A stretch of DNA of 64,000 nt from Hymenobacter sp. BRD128 (GCF_013256625.1 NZ_CP053908.1:1488001-1552000), one strand, 5' to 3'. Shown: positions 15,790 through 24,870, numbered from the stretch's first letter. The notes: a model not told the origin generated them from the letters alone. Program-made: numbers and translations.

Positions 15790-16533
15790 TTAGGCCAAAA
15801 ACATGCGCTGCAAGCCGCCCCAGAGGCGTTTTTTGAGGCTCACGTCGTACTCTATCATTTCGACCTCGGCGCCGGCCAGGTAGGCGAGGCCCACGGCTGG
15901 GAACTGCACGGGCTCGTAAATCTGGGTGGTGCGCACGGCCACGTCGAGCAGGTTTTTGCCGAAAGCCAGGATGTGCGTGGCGGCAATCTCCTTGCGTAAG
16001 TTTTGCAAGGCTACCGGGTACGTGCCTTCCACATTCACGAGCACCACGTCGGCCATTACCAGCCTGATGGCTTGGAGCAGCTTGTTGAGAAACACGTTGC
16101 GCGGCAGCTTCTTAAACTGCTCGGGCGGCAGGCGCACCAAAATAACCACCCCCTGCGCGTTTTCGCCCAGGGTGCTGAAGGTGGTGAGTAAATAGGGTGC
16201 GACGGGCGGCGTTGCCGCTGGCGCCGGGCTAGCCGGGGCTGGCGCCGCTACGGGCGGCGGAGAAACTAACTGAGCAGTGGGCAGGCTAGCGGGCGCACTA
16301 GGCGGCGCCGCCGCCGGCGGGGGTAGCTGGCCGCTGGCAGCCGGCGCGGGCAAAGCCGGCCCCGCTGCGGCGGGCGCCGCTGCGGCCACTGCCAGGGCTA
16401 CTGGCACGGCCCCGGGTGCCGGAGCCACTTCCGCAGCGGGGCGCTCTTCGGCCTCGGCGGGCATGTAAAGCGTGACGCCAGTGTAGAAGTTTTGCAGGAA
16501 GGCCAGGGTGCCACTTTGCTCGTCCTCAGTCAT
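15790..16533 (-). CDS. Uncharacterised protein with Pro/Ala-rich linker and conserved C-terminal domain
   Basis: I do not recognise this gene firmly. It encodes 247 residues. A short N-terminal segment (about 1-25, LAFLQNFYTGVTLYMP) is followed by a long disordered linker of alternating Ala and Pro (about 30-115) and a folded C-terminal domain (about 118-247). That domain contains GVVILVRLPPEQFKKLPRNV, ATHILAFGKNLLDV and a basic-hydrophobic end, SLKKRLWGGLQRMF. The pattern of an FG-turn and a terminal basic helix faintly recalls the HolD (DNA polymerase III psi) fold, but this is a guess. It lies 12 bp after the thioesterase gene on the same strand and is probably co-transcribed with it. There is no signal peptide, so it should be cytoplasmic. 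Confidence 0.6.
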   Translation of the reverse strand: MTEDEQSGTLAFLQNFYTGVTLYMPAEAEERPAAEVAPAPGAVPVALAVAAAAPAAAGPALPAPAASGQLPPPAAAPPSAPASLPTAQLVSPPPVAAPAPASPAPAATPPVAPYLLTTFSTLGENAQGVVILVRLPPEQFKKLPRNVFLNKLLQAIRLVMADVVLVNVEGTYPVALQNLRKEIAATHILAFGKNLLDVAVRTTQIYEPVQFPAVGLAYLAGAEVEMIEYDVSLKKRLWGGLQRMFLA

Positions 16534-16545
16534 CTATGATAAAAG

Positions 16546-17064
16546 TTAAGCCAGCTCGAACATCGCTTTCAGCTCGGCGGCATCGCTAGGCTTCATGCGG
16601 CCGGCCAGCACTAGGCGCAGCTGGCGGCGGCGCAGGGCACCCTCGTAGAGCGCAATTTCTTCGGGAGTTTCGGGCAGGGCCTCGGGCACGTCGATGGGCC
16701 GGCCCGACTGGTCAACGGCCACGAAGGTGAAGAACGCCTCGTTGGTTTTTAGCTTGGTGCCGCTCGGGATGTCTTCGGCCCACACATCAATGTGCACCTC
16801 CATGCTGGAGGCGAAGGCGCGCGTGACCTGGGCCTGCAAGGTCACCACGTTGCCGAGCCGGATGGGGTCGCGAAACGACACGTTATCGACCGAGGCCGTG
16901 ACCACAATGCGGTTGGAGTGCTTCTGGGCGGCGATAGCGGCGGCAATGTCCATGAGGTGCATCATGCGGCCGCCCATCAGGTTGTTGAGCGTGTTGGTAT
17001 CGTTGGGCAGTACCAACTCGGTCATGATGACGAACGAGTCGGATACGGGGCGTTGCTTGCGCAC
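16546..17064 (-). CDS. Acyl-CoA thioesterase, hotdog fold
   Basis: This cytoplasmic enzyme hydrolyses acyl-CoA to free acid and CoA. It is a single hotdog domain of 172 residues, like YciA and the ACOT family. The motif NTLNNLMGGRMMHLMDIAAAIAA holds the conserved Asn and Gly of the active site, and ASVDNVSFRDPIRLGNVVTLQAQV is the typical central strand region. The C-terminal 40 residues are helical and Arg-rich. The gene is followed after 12 bp by the uncharacterised gene at 15790-16533 and preceded by pcm on the same strand 120 bp upstream. The ATG at 17064 gives a plausible short N-terminus. Substrate chain length cannot be told. Confidence 0.9.
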   Translation of the reverse strand: MRKQRPVSDSFVIMTELVLPNDTNTLNNLMGGRMMHLMDIAAAIAAQKHSNRIVVTASVDNVSFRDPIRLGNVVTLQAQVTRAFASSMEVHIDVWAEDIPSGTKLKTNEAFFTFVAVDQSGRPIDVPEALPETPEEIALYEGALRRRQLRLVLAGRMKPSDAAELKAMFELA

Positions 17065-17184
17065 TTTATTGAGTTATGAGTTAAAAAGATAGGAGCGAGG
17101 AATTGGGTGGGAGGTGTGCAAAGGTAAGCCGGCCGCGCCGCGGGACGGCTGGCCCGGCTAGCCAGCAACAAGCCAGCTCCTCAC

Positions 17185-17889
17185 TCAAACTGCCCAGCCG
17201 GCCGCGCCGCGCAGGGGCACGAAGCGGCAGTCGCCCAGCGCCTCCCGCACGAAGCTTTCGGGCCCCTCGCGGGTGATGCGCAAGAGCTGCTGCTGGCCAG
17301 GGTCGGCGGTGCCCACCGGCACCACCAGCCGCCCCCCAATGCGCAGCTGCCGCAGCAGCGCCGGCGGCAGGGCCGGCGCCCCGGCCGTGACCAAAATGCC
17401 ATCAAAGGGGGCTAGCGCGGGCAGCCCCAGCGAGCCATCGCCGAGGTGCAGGCCGGTCGTGGGCAGGCCCAGCGCCGCCAGCCGCTGCCGGCCCCGCTCA
17501 AACAGCACCGGGTTGAACTCGATACTCTGCACATACTCAGTAAGCTGGCACAACACCGCAAACTGGTAGCCCGAGCCGGTGCCAATCTCCAGCAGCCGCT
17601 GGCCGGGCAGCACCCCGAGCAGCTCGGTTTGCAGCGCTACCATGCTGGGCTGCGAAATCGTTTGGCCTTCGCCGATGGGAAAGGCCTTGTCCTGGTAGGC
17701 GTGGGCCTCGAAGGCCGGTTCAAAAAATAAGTGGCGCGGCACCGCGCCCAGCGCCGCCAGCACCCGCTCGTCGCGGATGCCGCGCTGCGCGCGCAGCAGC
17801 GTTACGAGGGCGCGGCGCTGGCCCCGGTGGCGGTACGTGTCGGGTAAAGAGTGAATAAGACGCACAAGAATTAAAAAGTGGCACCGCAT
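17185..17889 (-). CDS. pcm: Protein-L-isoaspartate O-methyltransferase
   Basis: Pcm methylates abnormal isoaspartyl residues with S-adenosylmethionine so that damaged proteins can be repaired. The family motif GEGQTISQPSMVALQTELL is complete. The SAM-binding motif I is LLEIGTGSGYQFAVL, followed by the acidic end of strand 2 in YVQSIEFNP and by motif II in PFDGILVTAGAP. About 20 residues precede the usual family start at DTYRHRGQRRALV, so the real start may be the in-frame GTG at 17865 instead of the ATG at 17889. Total length of 234 residues is slightly long for that reason. It is divergent from the sugar transferase gene downstream on the plus strand. Confidence 0.93.
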   Translation of the reverse strand: MRCHFLILVRLIHSLPDTYRHRGQRRALVTLLRAQRGIRDERVLAALGAVPRHLFFEPAFEAHAYQDKAFPIGEGQTISQPSMVALQTELLGVLPGQRLLEIGTGSGYQFAVLCQLTEYVQSIEFNPVLFERGRQRLAALGLPTTGLHLGDGSLGLPALAPFDGILVTAGAPALPPALLRQLRIGGRLVVPVGTADPGQQQLLRITREGPESFVREALGDCRFVPLRGAAGWAV

Positions 17890-18005
17890 GCCGCCCGTCT
17901 GCCAAAGCCGGCAGTAGGGCTAGCCGGGTAGCGAAACCGTCGGTTTGCCCGGCTAGCCCGGCCTCCGCTCGCGGCCCGGTCGGTGGCTACAACTAGAAGT
18001 ACCCC

Positions 18006-18013
18006 TATTTTTG
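18006..18013 (+). promoter_or_regulatory. Possible -7 promoter box (TATTTTTG) before the sugar transferase gene
   Basis: TATTTTTG fits the Bacteroidota -7 consensus TAnnTTTG, and the same octamer followed by C(A/G)G lies before the nuclease-helicase gene (47486-47493). If this is the promoter, translation must start further downstream than 18011. No good -33 box is visible. Confidence 0.4.
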
Positions 18014-19471
18014 CAGCATTCGCCCACAAAATTACACGCTACCGCGCTCCCCTTGTTGCTTCGCCGACTTCAGTACCTCAAGCTTGTGGCGGCCGATTTT
18101 GTGGCGGCGCTGCTAGCCTGGTCCGCCTTCTTTTTGCTGCGCAAGTACTTACTGAAGGAAAGCGTGGCCTATCACCTCACCCAAAACGACCTGTATTACC
18201 TGTCGGGGGCGGCCGTGCTGGTAGCCTTGTTCTGGACTACGCTCTACGCGCTGGTGGGCGAATACCGCGACATCTTCCGCAAATCGCGCCTGAGCGAGCT
18301 CATTCGCCTGGCTAGGGTGTCGCTGCTGGGCACGGTGGTTATTTTCTTCGTGCTGCTGCTCGATGACCAGGGCGTGAATAATTACCGCGCTTACTATAAG
18401 ACGTTTACGGCGTATTACCTGCTGCATTTTGGCATTACGGCGGTGCTGCGCATCTGGGCCGTGAGCAGCGTGCAGCGCCTAGTGCGGCGGGGTGTTATTT
18501 CCTTTCCAACGCTGCTGGTGGGCTCTAACCAACTGGCCCTTACCACCTATACCGACTTGCAGCGCACCGGCCGGCACCTGGGGCTGCGGCTGGTGGGCTT
18601 TGCGCCGGTAGGCACGGCCGTCGATGCCGAGCTGGCTAGGGTGCTGCCGGCGGCGGGCTCTTACCAGCAGCTGCCCGGTCTGATTCATAGCCTTAGCATT
18701 GAGCAGGTTATCATTGCCATTGAGCCGAGCGAGCACCGTCGCATCCAGGAAATCCTGAATTTGCTGGAAGACTCGGTGGTGCGCATCAGCGTGCTGCCCG
18801 ACCTCTACCAGATGCTGCTGGGCTCGGTGAAGGTGAACCACATTTTTGGTACGCCGCTCATCGAAATCAAGCAGGATTTGCTGCCCGTGTGGCAGCAGGT
18901 GCTCAAGCGGGTGATTGACGTGGGCGCGGCAGTCGGGTTTTTGCTGCTGGCCTGGCCGGTGTATGTGTTCACGGCCCTGATGGTGCGCTCGTCGTCGCCG
19001 GGGCCGGTTTTTTACCGCCAGCCGCGCATCGGCAAGAATGGCGTGCCGTTCGACATCATCAAGTTTCGCTCGATGTACGTCGATGCTGAAAAAATGGGCC
19101 CCGCGCTCAGCTCCGACTTCGACCCGCGCATTACGCCCTGGGGCCGGTTTATGCGCCGGGTGCGGCTCGACGAGTTTCCGCAGTTCTGGAACGTCATCAA
19201 GGGCGATATGAGCCTGGTGGGGCCGCGCCCCGAGCGGCAGTTTTTTATCGACCAGATAGTGCAAATCGCGCCCCACTACCGCCATTTGCACCGCGTGCGG
19301 CCCGGCCTCACCTCGCTGGGCCAGGTGAAATACGGCTACGCCGAAACCGTGGCCCAGATGGTCGAGCGCCTCAAATTCGACATCCTCTACATCGAAAACA
19401 TGAGCCTGGCCATGGATTTCCGGGTGCTGCTCTACACCTTGAAAATCATCGTAGAAGGCCGCGGCAAATAA
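18011..19471 (+). CDS. Exopolysaccharide-type undecaprenyl-phosphate sugar-1-phosphate transferase
   Basis: This integral membrane enzyme transfers a sugar 1-phosphate to undecaprenyl phosphate and so starts assembly of an exopolysaccharide or glycan repeat. Residues about 15-130 contain four or five membrane helices, about 140-280 a nucleotide-binding-like CoA_binding_3 domain, and about 295-486 the catalytic domain (PF02397 type). The latter includes KRVIDVGAAVGFLLLAWP, the motifs PGPVFYRQPRIGKNG and FDIIKFRSM, then RLDEFPQFWNVIKGDMSLVGPRPE, and ends LYTLKIIVEGRG. There is no ATG near the expected N-terminus. Frame-compatible starts are TTG at 18011, 18053 and 18056, and the last two are preferable if 18006-18013 is the promoter. 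No other glycan genes are adjacent, so the polymer it serves is unknown. Confidence 0.9.
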   Translation: MQHSPTKLHATALPLLLRRLQYLKLVAADFVAALLAWSAFFLLRKYLLKESVAYHLTQNDLYYLSGAAVLVALFWTTLYALVGEYRDIFRKSRLSELIRLARVSLLGTVVIFFVLLLDDQGVNNYRAYYKTFTAYYLLHFGITAVLRIWAVSSVQRLVRRGVISFPTLLVGSNQLALTTYTDLQRTGRHLGLRLVGFAPVGTAVDAELARVLPAAGSYQQLPGLIHSLSIEQVIIAIEPSEHRRIQEILNLLEDSVVRISVLPDLYQMLLGSVKVNHIFGTPLIEIKQDLLPVWQQVLKRVIDVGAAVGFLLLAWPVYVFTALMVRSSSPGPVFYRQPRIGKNGVPFDIIKFRSMYVDAEKMGPALSSDFDPRITPWGRFMRRVRLDEFPQFWNVIKGDMSLVGPRPERQFFIDQIVQIAPHYRHLHRVRPGLTSLGQVKYGYAETVAQMVERLKFDILYIENMSLAMDFRVLLYTLKIIVEGRGK

Positions 19472-19620
19472 ACCGCAGCTTTTGCTGATTAACCATGATT
19501 GCGCCGTTGCGGAGGGGCTAGCCGCCAGGCAAGAGCCCGGGGCTGAGCAGCCGCCCCGGCGCCAGGGCATGACAAACCAATCAGTGAAATCACGGTTAAT
19601 CAGCAAAAGCTGCGATTTAT
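19468..19620. repeat. Long perfect-arm inverted repeat between the sugar transferase gene and ribE
   Basis: Arms at 19474-19494 and 19594-19614 are perfect 21-bp inverted copies, and with one mismatch the pairing extends to 27 bp (19468-19494 with 19594-19620). The outer ends overlap the stop codon of the upstream gene and the start codon of riboflavin synthase. The 99-bp interior is GC-rich and not an FMN riboswitch. It may be a small MITE-like element or a regulatory hairpin. Confidence 0.8.
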
Positions 19621-20236
19621 GTTTACAGGGATAATTGAAGCCGTGGGCACCGTGGTGGCCGTGGCCGCCGAAGGCACCAACCGCCACTTTACCGTGCAGT
19701 CGCCCTTTGCCGGCGAGCTGAAAATCGACCAGAGCGTGGCGCACGATGGCGTGTGCCTTACGGTGGTGGCCGTAGATGCGGCGGCCGGTACGCACGTGGT
19801 CACGGCCATTGATGAAACACTGAAAAAGACTAACTTAGGCCAGTGGCAGCCCGGCCGGCACCTCAACCTGGAGCGTTGCCTGGCCGCCGGTGGGCGCTTC
19901 GACGGCCACATTGTGCAGGGCCACGTCGATGCCACCGCCGAGTGCCTGCGCGTGGAGGACCAGAATGGCTCCTGGCTATTCCGCTTCCGGCACGCGGCCG
20001 GCCCGCAGCGCCTCACGGTAGAAAAAGGCTCCATCACGGTTAACGGGGTGAGCCTGACCTGCTTCGACAGCACGGCCGACGAGTTTTCGGTAGCAATTAT
20101 CCCCTACACTTACGAGCACACCGGCTTTCACCAGCTGCAAGCCGGCGAGCGGGTAAACCTGGAGTTTGACATCGTGGGCAAGTACGTGGCCAAGCTGCTG
20201 GCCAGCCAGGGGCTGCTTGCCAGCGTGGGGGCATAA
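19619..20236 (+). CDS. ribE: Riboflavin synthase, alpha subunit type
   Basis: The enzyme dismutates two molecules of 6,7-dimethyl-8-ribityllumazine into riboflavin and the pyrimidine precursor, the last step of vitamin B2 synthesis. It has the two tandem lumazine-binding barrels: residues about 1-95 beginning MFTGIIEAVGTV with HDGVCLTVV, and about 98-190 beginning GHIVQGHVDATA with VNGVSLTCF. The repeat structure and the length of 205 residues are standard. The start ATG at 19619 is fixed by MFTGIIE, which is nearly invariant. That ATG lies inside the outer arm of the inverted repeat 19468-19620, so the ribosome-binding region could be hidden in a hairpin. Other rib genes are not nearby. Confidence 0.96.
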   Translation: MFTGIIEAVGTVVAVAAEGTNRHFTVQSPFAGELKIDQSVAHDGVCLTVVAVDAAAGTHVVTAIDETLKKTNLGQWQPGRHLNLERCLAAGGRFDGHIVQGHVDATAECLRVEDQNGSWLFRFRHAAGPQRLTVEKGSITVNGVSLTCFDSTADEFSVAIIPYTYEHTGFHQLQAGERVNLEFDIVGKYVAKLLASQGLLASVGA

Positions 20237-20327
20237 GGCCACCAGTCAAAATAAGTACGGACAGGGCCACACCGATAATCGATAAAATCGCTAGGCTGCT
20301 TAGAAAGCGCCGCAGTAGCAGCTCTTT

Positions 20328-20918
20328 TTAAGCAGCAGGTGGCGTTGCTGGCGGCCACCAGTAGGGGTCAACCTTGGCAAAGGCCCAGGCGGCCAGCCAG
20401 CCCAGCAGCGCGCCCACCAGCCAGCCGCTGATAACGTCGCTAGGGTAGTGAGCCGCGAGATAAACGCGGCTATAAGCGAGCAGGGCGGCCCAGCAGCATA
20501 CCCAGAGTTTGAGGCCCCGAAACCGGCCCGCCGGCAGGGCCAGCAGCAGAAAAACGGCCATCGCGGTCGAGTTGGCGGCGTGCGACGACATAAAGCCGAA
20601 GGCCCCGCCGCAGCCGTCGGGCAGGTGCAGCAGCGGCGCCAGGTCGGGGGCGTGACAGGGCCGGGGCCGGCCCACAAAGGGCTTGAAGAGCTTGCTCGTG
20701 ATACTATCGGCCAGTGCCACGGCCGCGATAAGCAGCGGCAGCACGGCTTTAGCCCGGTGCTGATAATGATAAAGCAGCCAGATGATTAACACTGCGTAGA
20801 ATGGTATCCATACGTAGCGGTCGGACGCGAAAACCATTATCCGGTCCAGCGCCGGCGAGTGGGCACCGTTGAGGGCTAGCAGCAGCCGGTGGTCGAGGGC
20901 GCGCAGCGACTCAAGCAT
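20328..20918 (-). CDS. PAP2-family membrane phosphatase
   Basis: Type 2 phosphatidic acid phosphatases remove phosphate from lipid phosphates such as undecaprenyl pyrophosphate or phosphatidic acid. All three motifs are present: KPFVGRPRP (residues about 79-87), SSHAANS (about 111-117) and SRVYLAAHYPSDV (about 148-160), which contains the catalytic histidine. Five or six membrane helices surround them. At 196 residues it is a compact member. Its start codon at 20918 overlaps the end of hemF by 8 bp, so it is probably translationally coupled to hemF. Whether the substrate is the undecaprenyl carrier cannot be decided from sequence. Confidence 0.92.
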   Translation of the reverse strand: MLESLRALDHRLLLALNGAHSPALDRIMVFASDRYVWIPFYAVLIIWLLYHYQHRAKAVLPLLIAAVALADSITSKLFKPFVGRPRPCHAPDLAPLLHLPDGCGGAFGFMSSHAANSTAMAVFLLLALPAGRFRGLKLWVCCWAALLAYSRVYLAAHYPSDVISGWLVGALLGWLAAWAFAKVDPYWWPPATPPAA

Positions 20919-21819
20919 GGGCGGCGGTCCAATCGACGCCCTTGCGGAGCCAGCCGAGCGTGATGGCCTCGGGTGAGCCTTCCTCGGGCGGGGCGGGGTT
21001 GTAGCTCCAGCCGCAGCGCGGCGGCAGGCTCATCAGAATGCTCTCGGTGCGGCCGCCGGTTTCGAGGCCGAAGCGGGTGCCGCGGTCGAAAGCCAGGTTA
21101 AATTCGGCGTAGCGGTTGCGGCGCAGCGTTTGCCAGGCTTCTTCGCGGGGGCCGAAGGCTAGCGCGTGGTTTTCGCGCATGATTTCGGTGTAGGCCGGGG
21201 CAAAGGTTTCGGCCACGTCCCGCACGAAGGCGAACAAGTCGTTTACCGAACCGTCCTGGCCTACGGTGAGGCGGTCGAAGAAAATGCCGCCCACGCCCCG
21301 CGTTTCGTGGCGGTGGGGCAGGTAAAAGTAGTCGTCGGCCCAGCGGGTGTACTTAGGGTAGTAAGCCGGATTATGCTCGTCGCAGGCCTTTTTGAGCCGC
21401 TGGTGAAAGCGCCGGGCCTGGGCTTCATCCACGTAAATCGGCGTCAAATCAATGCCGCCGCCAAACCATGCTTCGCCGTTGCCGGCCTCGAAATAGCGCA
21501 CGTTCATGTGAATGATGGGCACGCGTGGCGAGCGCGGGTGCAGCACCACGCTCACGCCGGTGGCAAAAAAGTGCGGGTCGGGCAGGTGCAGCTGCCGGGC
21601 GGCGGCGGCGCTCAGCTCGCCCTCCACGGCCGAAAAGCCCACGCCGCCCTTTTCCAGAATGGCGCCGCCTTCGAGCACCCGCGAGTGGCCGCCGCCGCCG
21701 CCGGGCCGCTGCCAGTCGTCTTGCCCAAAGCGGGCGGGGCCGCCGTCGGCGGCTTCGAGGCTAGCGCAAAGGCGGGTTTGAAAATCCTGGAGCCAGGCGG
21801 CAATGTCGGTGCGGGACAT
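20911..21819 (-). CDS. hemF: Oxygen-dependent coproporphyrinogen III oxidase
   Basis: HemF decarboxylates two propionate side chains of coproporphyrinogen III in haem synthesis, using O2. I chose the ATG at 21819 (MSRTDIAAWLQDFQ). A longer frame upstream only translates a simple repeat. Typical blocks are GGGGHSRVLEGGAILEKGGV, VPIIHMNVRYFE, WFGGGIDLTPIYV, YPKYTRWADDYFYLPHR, RGVGGIFFD, RRNRYAEFNLAFDRGTRFGL and RTESILMSLPP. Conserved histidines (in SVVLHPRSPR, PIIHMNVRYFE, PHRHE) are in place. Length of 302 residues is standard. The PAP2 gene overlaps its 3' end. The upstream spacer to the divergent E1 gene carries a short heptamer-repeat structure. Confidence 0.97.
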   Translation of the reverse strand: MSRTDIAAWLQDFQTRLCASLEAADGGPARFGQDDWQRPGGGGGHSRVLEGGAILEKGGVGFSAVEGELSAAAARQLHLPDPHFFATGVSVVLHPRSPRVPIIHMNVRYFEAGNGEAWFGGGIDLTPIYVDEAQARRFHQRLKKACDEHNPAYYPKYTRWADDYFYLPHRHETRGVGGIFFDRLTVGQDGSVNDLFAFVRDVAETFAPAYTEIMRENHALAFGPREEAWQTLRRNRYAEFNLAFDRGTRFGLETGGRTESILMSLPPRCGWSYNPAPPEEGSPEAITLGWLRKGVDWTAAHA

Positions 21820-21821
21820 AA

Positions 21822-21912
21822 GTAGTGAACAGTGAACAATGAACAGTGAACAGGTGGCGAAAAGGGCTCGCCGCGTGCCGCGAAGCATTGTTCACTGCTC
21901 ACTGCGCACTAC
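21822..21912. repeat. Heptamer-type repeat forming an imperfect inverted repeat
   Basis: The left part (21822-21852) repeats GTGAACA-like units three to four times. The right part (21886-21912) carries the reverse-complement type (TTCACTG, CTCACTG). Together they could pair as an imperfect hairpin. The region lies between the divergent hemF and E1 genes and gives no protein. Confidence 0.6.
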
Positions 21913-21978
21913 TCACTGGCTACAAAGGTCGGGCCAGGGCGTAATTTTACCATCCCCACTGGATCTCCCCACCCCTGT

Positions 21979-24073
21979 ATGTTCCTCGATGCCCTAGCCG
22001 CTACCTCGGCGGCCACCCCGGCCCCGCCCGAAATAGACCTGCTGCGCCGCGCTTACCTATTGATGCACACGGCCGCCGAGATGGCCGCCCTTTACGAAGC
22101 CCAGAAAGCCGTGGCCGCCCGCTACGTGCACGCCACCGCCAGGGGCCACGAGGCCGTGCAGCTGGCGGCGGCCTTTTTGCTTACCGGCGCCGACTACGCC
22201 GCGCCCTATTACCGCGACGATGCCCTGCTGCTGGGCCTGGGCCTGCGGCCGTATGAGCTGATGCTGCAACTGCTGGCCAAGCGCGACGACCCCTTCAGCG
22301 GGGGCGCACGTACTATAGCCACCCCAGCCTGCGCCGGTCGGGCGTGCCCGTCATTCCGCACCAAAGCTCGGCCACTGGTATGCAGGCTATTCCGGCGACG
22401 GGTATGGCACAGGCCATCAGCTATTTGGAAAGCCAGGGGCTGGCCAGCCAGGCTAGCCAGCCGCTCGTGCTATGCTCCATCGGCGATGGGGCGATGACCG
22501 AGGGCGAGGTGAGCGAGGCGCTGCAAATGGCGATTTTGCACCGCTTGCCCATCGTGTACCTGGTACAGGACAACGACTGGGGCATCTCAGCCACCGGCCG
22601 CGAAATGCGGGCCATGGACGCCTATGAGTTTGCCGCCGGCTTCCCCGGCCTGCACCGCGTGCGGGTCGATGGAGCCGACGTGGTGTCGTCCTACAACGGG
22701 CTAGCCGAGGCTTTCGAGCACGTGCGGGCGCGGCGCGGGCCGGCGCTGGTGCACGCCAAATGCCCGCTGCTGGGCCACCACACCAGCGGCGTGCGGCGCG
22801 AGTGGTACCGGGGCGACAACCTCACCGAGCACCAGCAACAAGACCCGCTGCCCCGCCTGCACCGCCGCCTGCTGCACGCCGGGGCCAGCGAAGAGGAGCT
22901 GGCTAGCCTGGCGGCCCAGGCCCGCGCCACCGTGCTGGCCGACTGGGCCGAAGCCCAGGCCGCGCCCGACCCTGACCCCGCCACTTTTGCCGACCACGAG
23001 TTTGCGCCGCCCGCCGTATTGGCTGAGGCCGGCGAGCGGGCCCCCGCCGGCGCCGACAAAGTGCTGATGGTAGACGCCGCCCTGCACGCCGTCGATGACA
23101 TTTTGCGCGAGTTTCCGGAGGCCTTGTTCTACGGCCAGGATGTGGGGGCGAGCTGGGCGGCGTGTTCCGCGAAGCGGCCCTGCTGGCCAAGAAATACGGC
23201 GCCCAGCGCGTCTTCAATACGCCCATCCAGGAGGCCTACATCGTGGGCAGCACGGCGGGCATGGCGGCCGTGGGCGCCCGGCCCATTGTGGAAATTCAGT
23301 TTGCCGACTACATCTGGCCGGCCCTGAACCAGCTGGTCGAAGAGCTGTCGAAGAGCTGCTACCTAAGCATGGGCAAGTTTCCGGTGCCAGCGCTCATTCG
23401 GGTGCCGGTGGGGGCCTACGGCGGCGGCGGGCCGTACCACTCAGGCTCGGTCGAAAGCACGCTGCTCACCATCCGGGGCATCAAGGTGGTGTACCCCAGC
23501 AATGCCGCCGATATGAAAGGCCTGCTGCGCGCCGCGTTCCTTGACCCCAACCCGGTTATATTGCTTGAGCACAAAGGTTTATACTGGAGCAAAGTGCCCG
23601 GCACTGAAGATGCCAAAACCACCGAGCCGGCCGCCGGCTACGTCATTCCGCTAGGGGTGGCGGCCGTGGCCCAGGCCGCCGACGCGGCAAAGCTAGCCAC
23701 CGGCGAAACCTGCGTGGTCATCACCTACGGCATGGGCGTGCACTGGGCCAAAGCGGCTGGCCGCGCCTACCCCGGCCGCGTCGAAATCCTGGATTTACGC
23801 ACCCTCAACCCGCTCGACTGGGAGGCCGTGCAGGCGGCGGTGCGCCGCCATGGCAAGGCCCTGGTGCTCACCGAAGAGCCGCTGCTCAACTCCTTTGCCG
23901 AGAGCCTGGCCGGGCGCATCCAGCGCCACTGCTTTCGCCAGCTCGACGCGCCGGTGTTCACCCTCGGCGCGGCCAACCTACCGGCCATTGCCCTCAACGT
24001 GGAGCTCGAGAAGCAGATGCTGCCCAGTGCCGCCAAGGTGGCCACGGCCCTCGGCGAGCTGCTGGGGTACTAG
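21979..24073 (+). pseudogene. Fused E1 alpha/beta 2-oxoacid (branched-chain type) dehydrogenase, two frameshifts
   Basis: E1 decarboxylates a 2-oxoacid with thiamine diphosphate and passes the acyl group to E2. Here alpha and beta chains form one polypeptide of about 698 residues, a form known in Bacteroidota. The alpha part (about 1-340) has the ThDP motif CSIGDGAMTEGEVSEAL with VQDNDWGIS and the loop HHTSGVRREWYRG. The beta part (about 355-698) has NTPIQEAYIVGSTAGMAAVG, EIQFADYIWPALNQL and GAYGGGGPYHSGSVES. The frame breaks twice: after DDPFSGG at the G5 run 22300-22304, and after GQDVG at the G5 run 23144-23148. One extra G at each site restores the whole protein, so sequencing error is likely. 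The stop codon TAG at 24071-24073 is also part of the target site of the adjoining IS element. Confidence 0.85.
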
Positions 24074-24865
24074 GAAGTGTTAACAGTCACGCAGCCACAG
24101 TACGGTGGCCGCCAAGTGAATAAAAGCCAGAAAATGCGCATCCAACTTGTCGTAGCGGGTGGCCACGCGCCGAAATTGCTTCAAGCGGCTGAAAAGCCGC
24201 TCCACGGGGTGACGCTGGGCATACTGCGCCGCGTCGTAGGCGCGGGGCGTGCGGCGCTTGCGCCGGGGTGGAATCACGGCACAGGTACCACGCGCCGCCA
24301 GGGTCGCCACGAGCGGGTCGGAATCGTAGCCGCGGTCGGCGATAAGGTAGGCCGGGGCCAGGCCTACGAGCAGCGGCAGGGCCTGCGGGGCATCGTGGCG
24401 CTGGCCCGCCGTCAGCCCGCCGCGCACGAAGCGGCCACGGGCGTCGGCCACGACGTGCAGCTTGCTCGTCAGCCCGCCGCGGCTGCGGCCCAGGGCTTGT
24501 GGCCCGTTTTTTTGCGCGCCCCTGACGCGTGTTGGTGGGCCCGTACCGTGGTCGAATCCACGAGCAGCGTGTGCAGGGCATCGTCTTGCTGCACCGCTGC
24601 CAGCACCCGCGCCCACACGCCCGCGGCAGTCCAGCGCTGGAAACGGGTGTACGTGGTGTGCCAGTTGCCCCAGGCCGCGGGCAAGGCCCGCCAGCGGCAG
24701 CCGTTGCGCGTGAGCCAGCGCACCGCCTCCACAAAGCGGCGGTTGTCCTGGCCCCGGCCCCCTTTCGTGCCGGCGCGACCTGGTAGTAGTGGTTCAATCC
24801 GCGCCCACTGCGCGTCAGTCAACAGGTATTCCATACCCGAACCTAACACCTACTGTTAACACTTC
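24074..24865 (-). mobile_element. IS5-family insertion sequence (IS427-like), flanked by CTAG
   Basis: The 792-bp element has perfect 14-bp terminal inverted repeats, GAAGTGTTAACAGT at 24074-24087 and its complement at 24852-24865. Both ends are flanked by CTAG (24070-24073 and 24866-24869), which matches the YTAR target duplications of this family. It carries two overlapping transposase frames on the minus strand. Both ends are intact, so it may be active. Confidence 0.92.
24080..24834 (-). CDS. IS5-family transposase, made by programmed frameshift of two frames
   Basis: The DDE transposase is encoded in two overlapping frames, as is normal in the IS427 group. The first frame (24469-24834) starts MEYLLTDAQWARIEPLLPG and carries the DUF4096-type N-terminal domain and the first catalytic Asp in LLVDSTTVRAHQ. 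The second (ending at 24080) carries GGLTSKLHVVAD, the second Asp in YLIADRGYDSD and the Glu in ERLFSRLKQFRRVATRYDK. A run of seven A (minus strand, 24507-24513) lies in the overlap. A -1 shift there joins KK to NGPQALGRSRGGLTSK, the expected continuation. The total is about 250 residues. I treat the shift as programmed and not as damage, because the A-run is placed as in related elements. Confidence 0.88.
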
Positions 24866-24870
24866 CTAGA

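Noticed and set aside
19495..19593. FMN riboswitch in front of riboflavin synthase
   Set aside because: None of the conserved RFN blocks is present in the stretch. It is only an inverted repeat with a GC-rich spacer.
21822..21912. CRISPR-like array near hemF
   Set aside because: The repeats are 7-bp units without regular spacers, and no cas genes are in the window.
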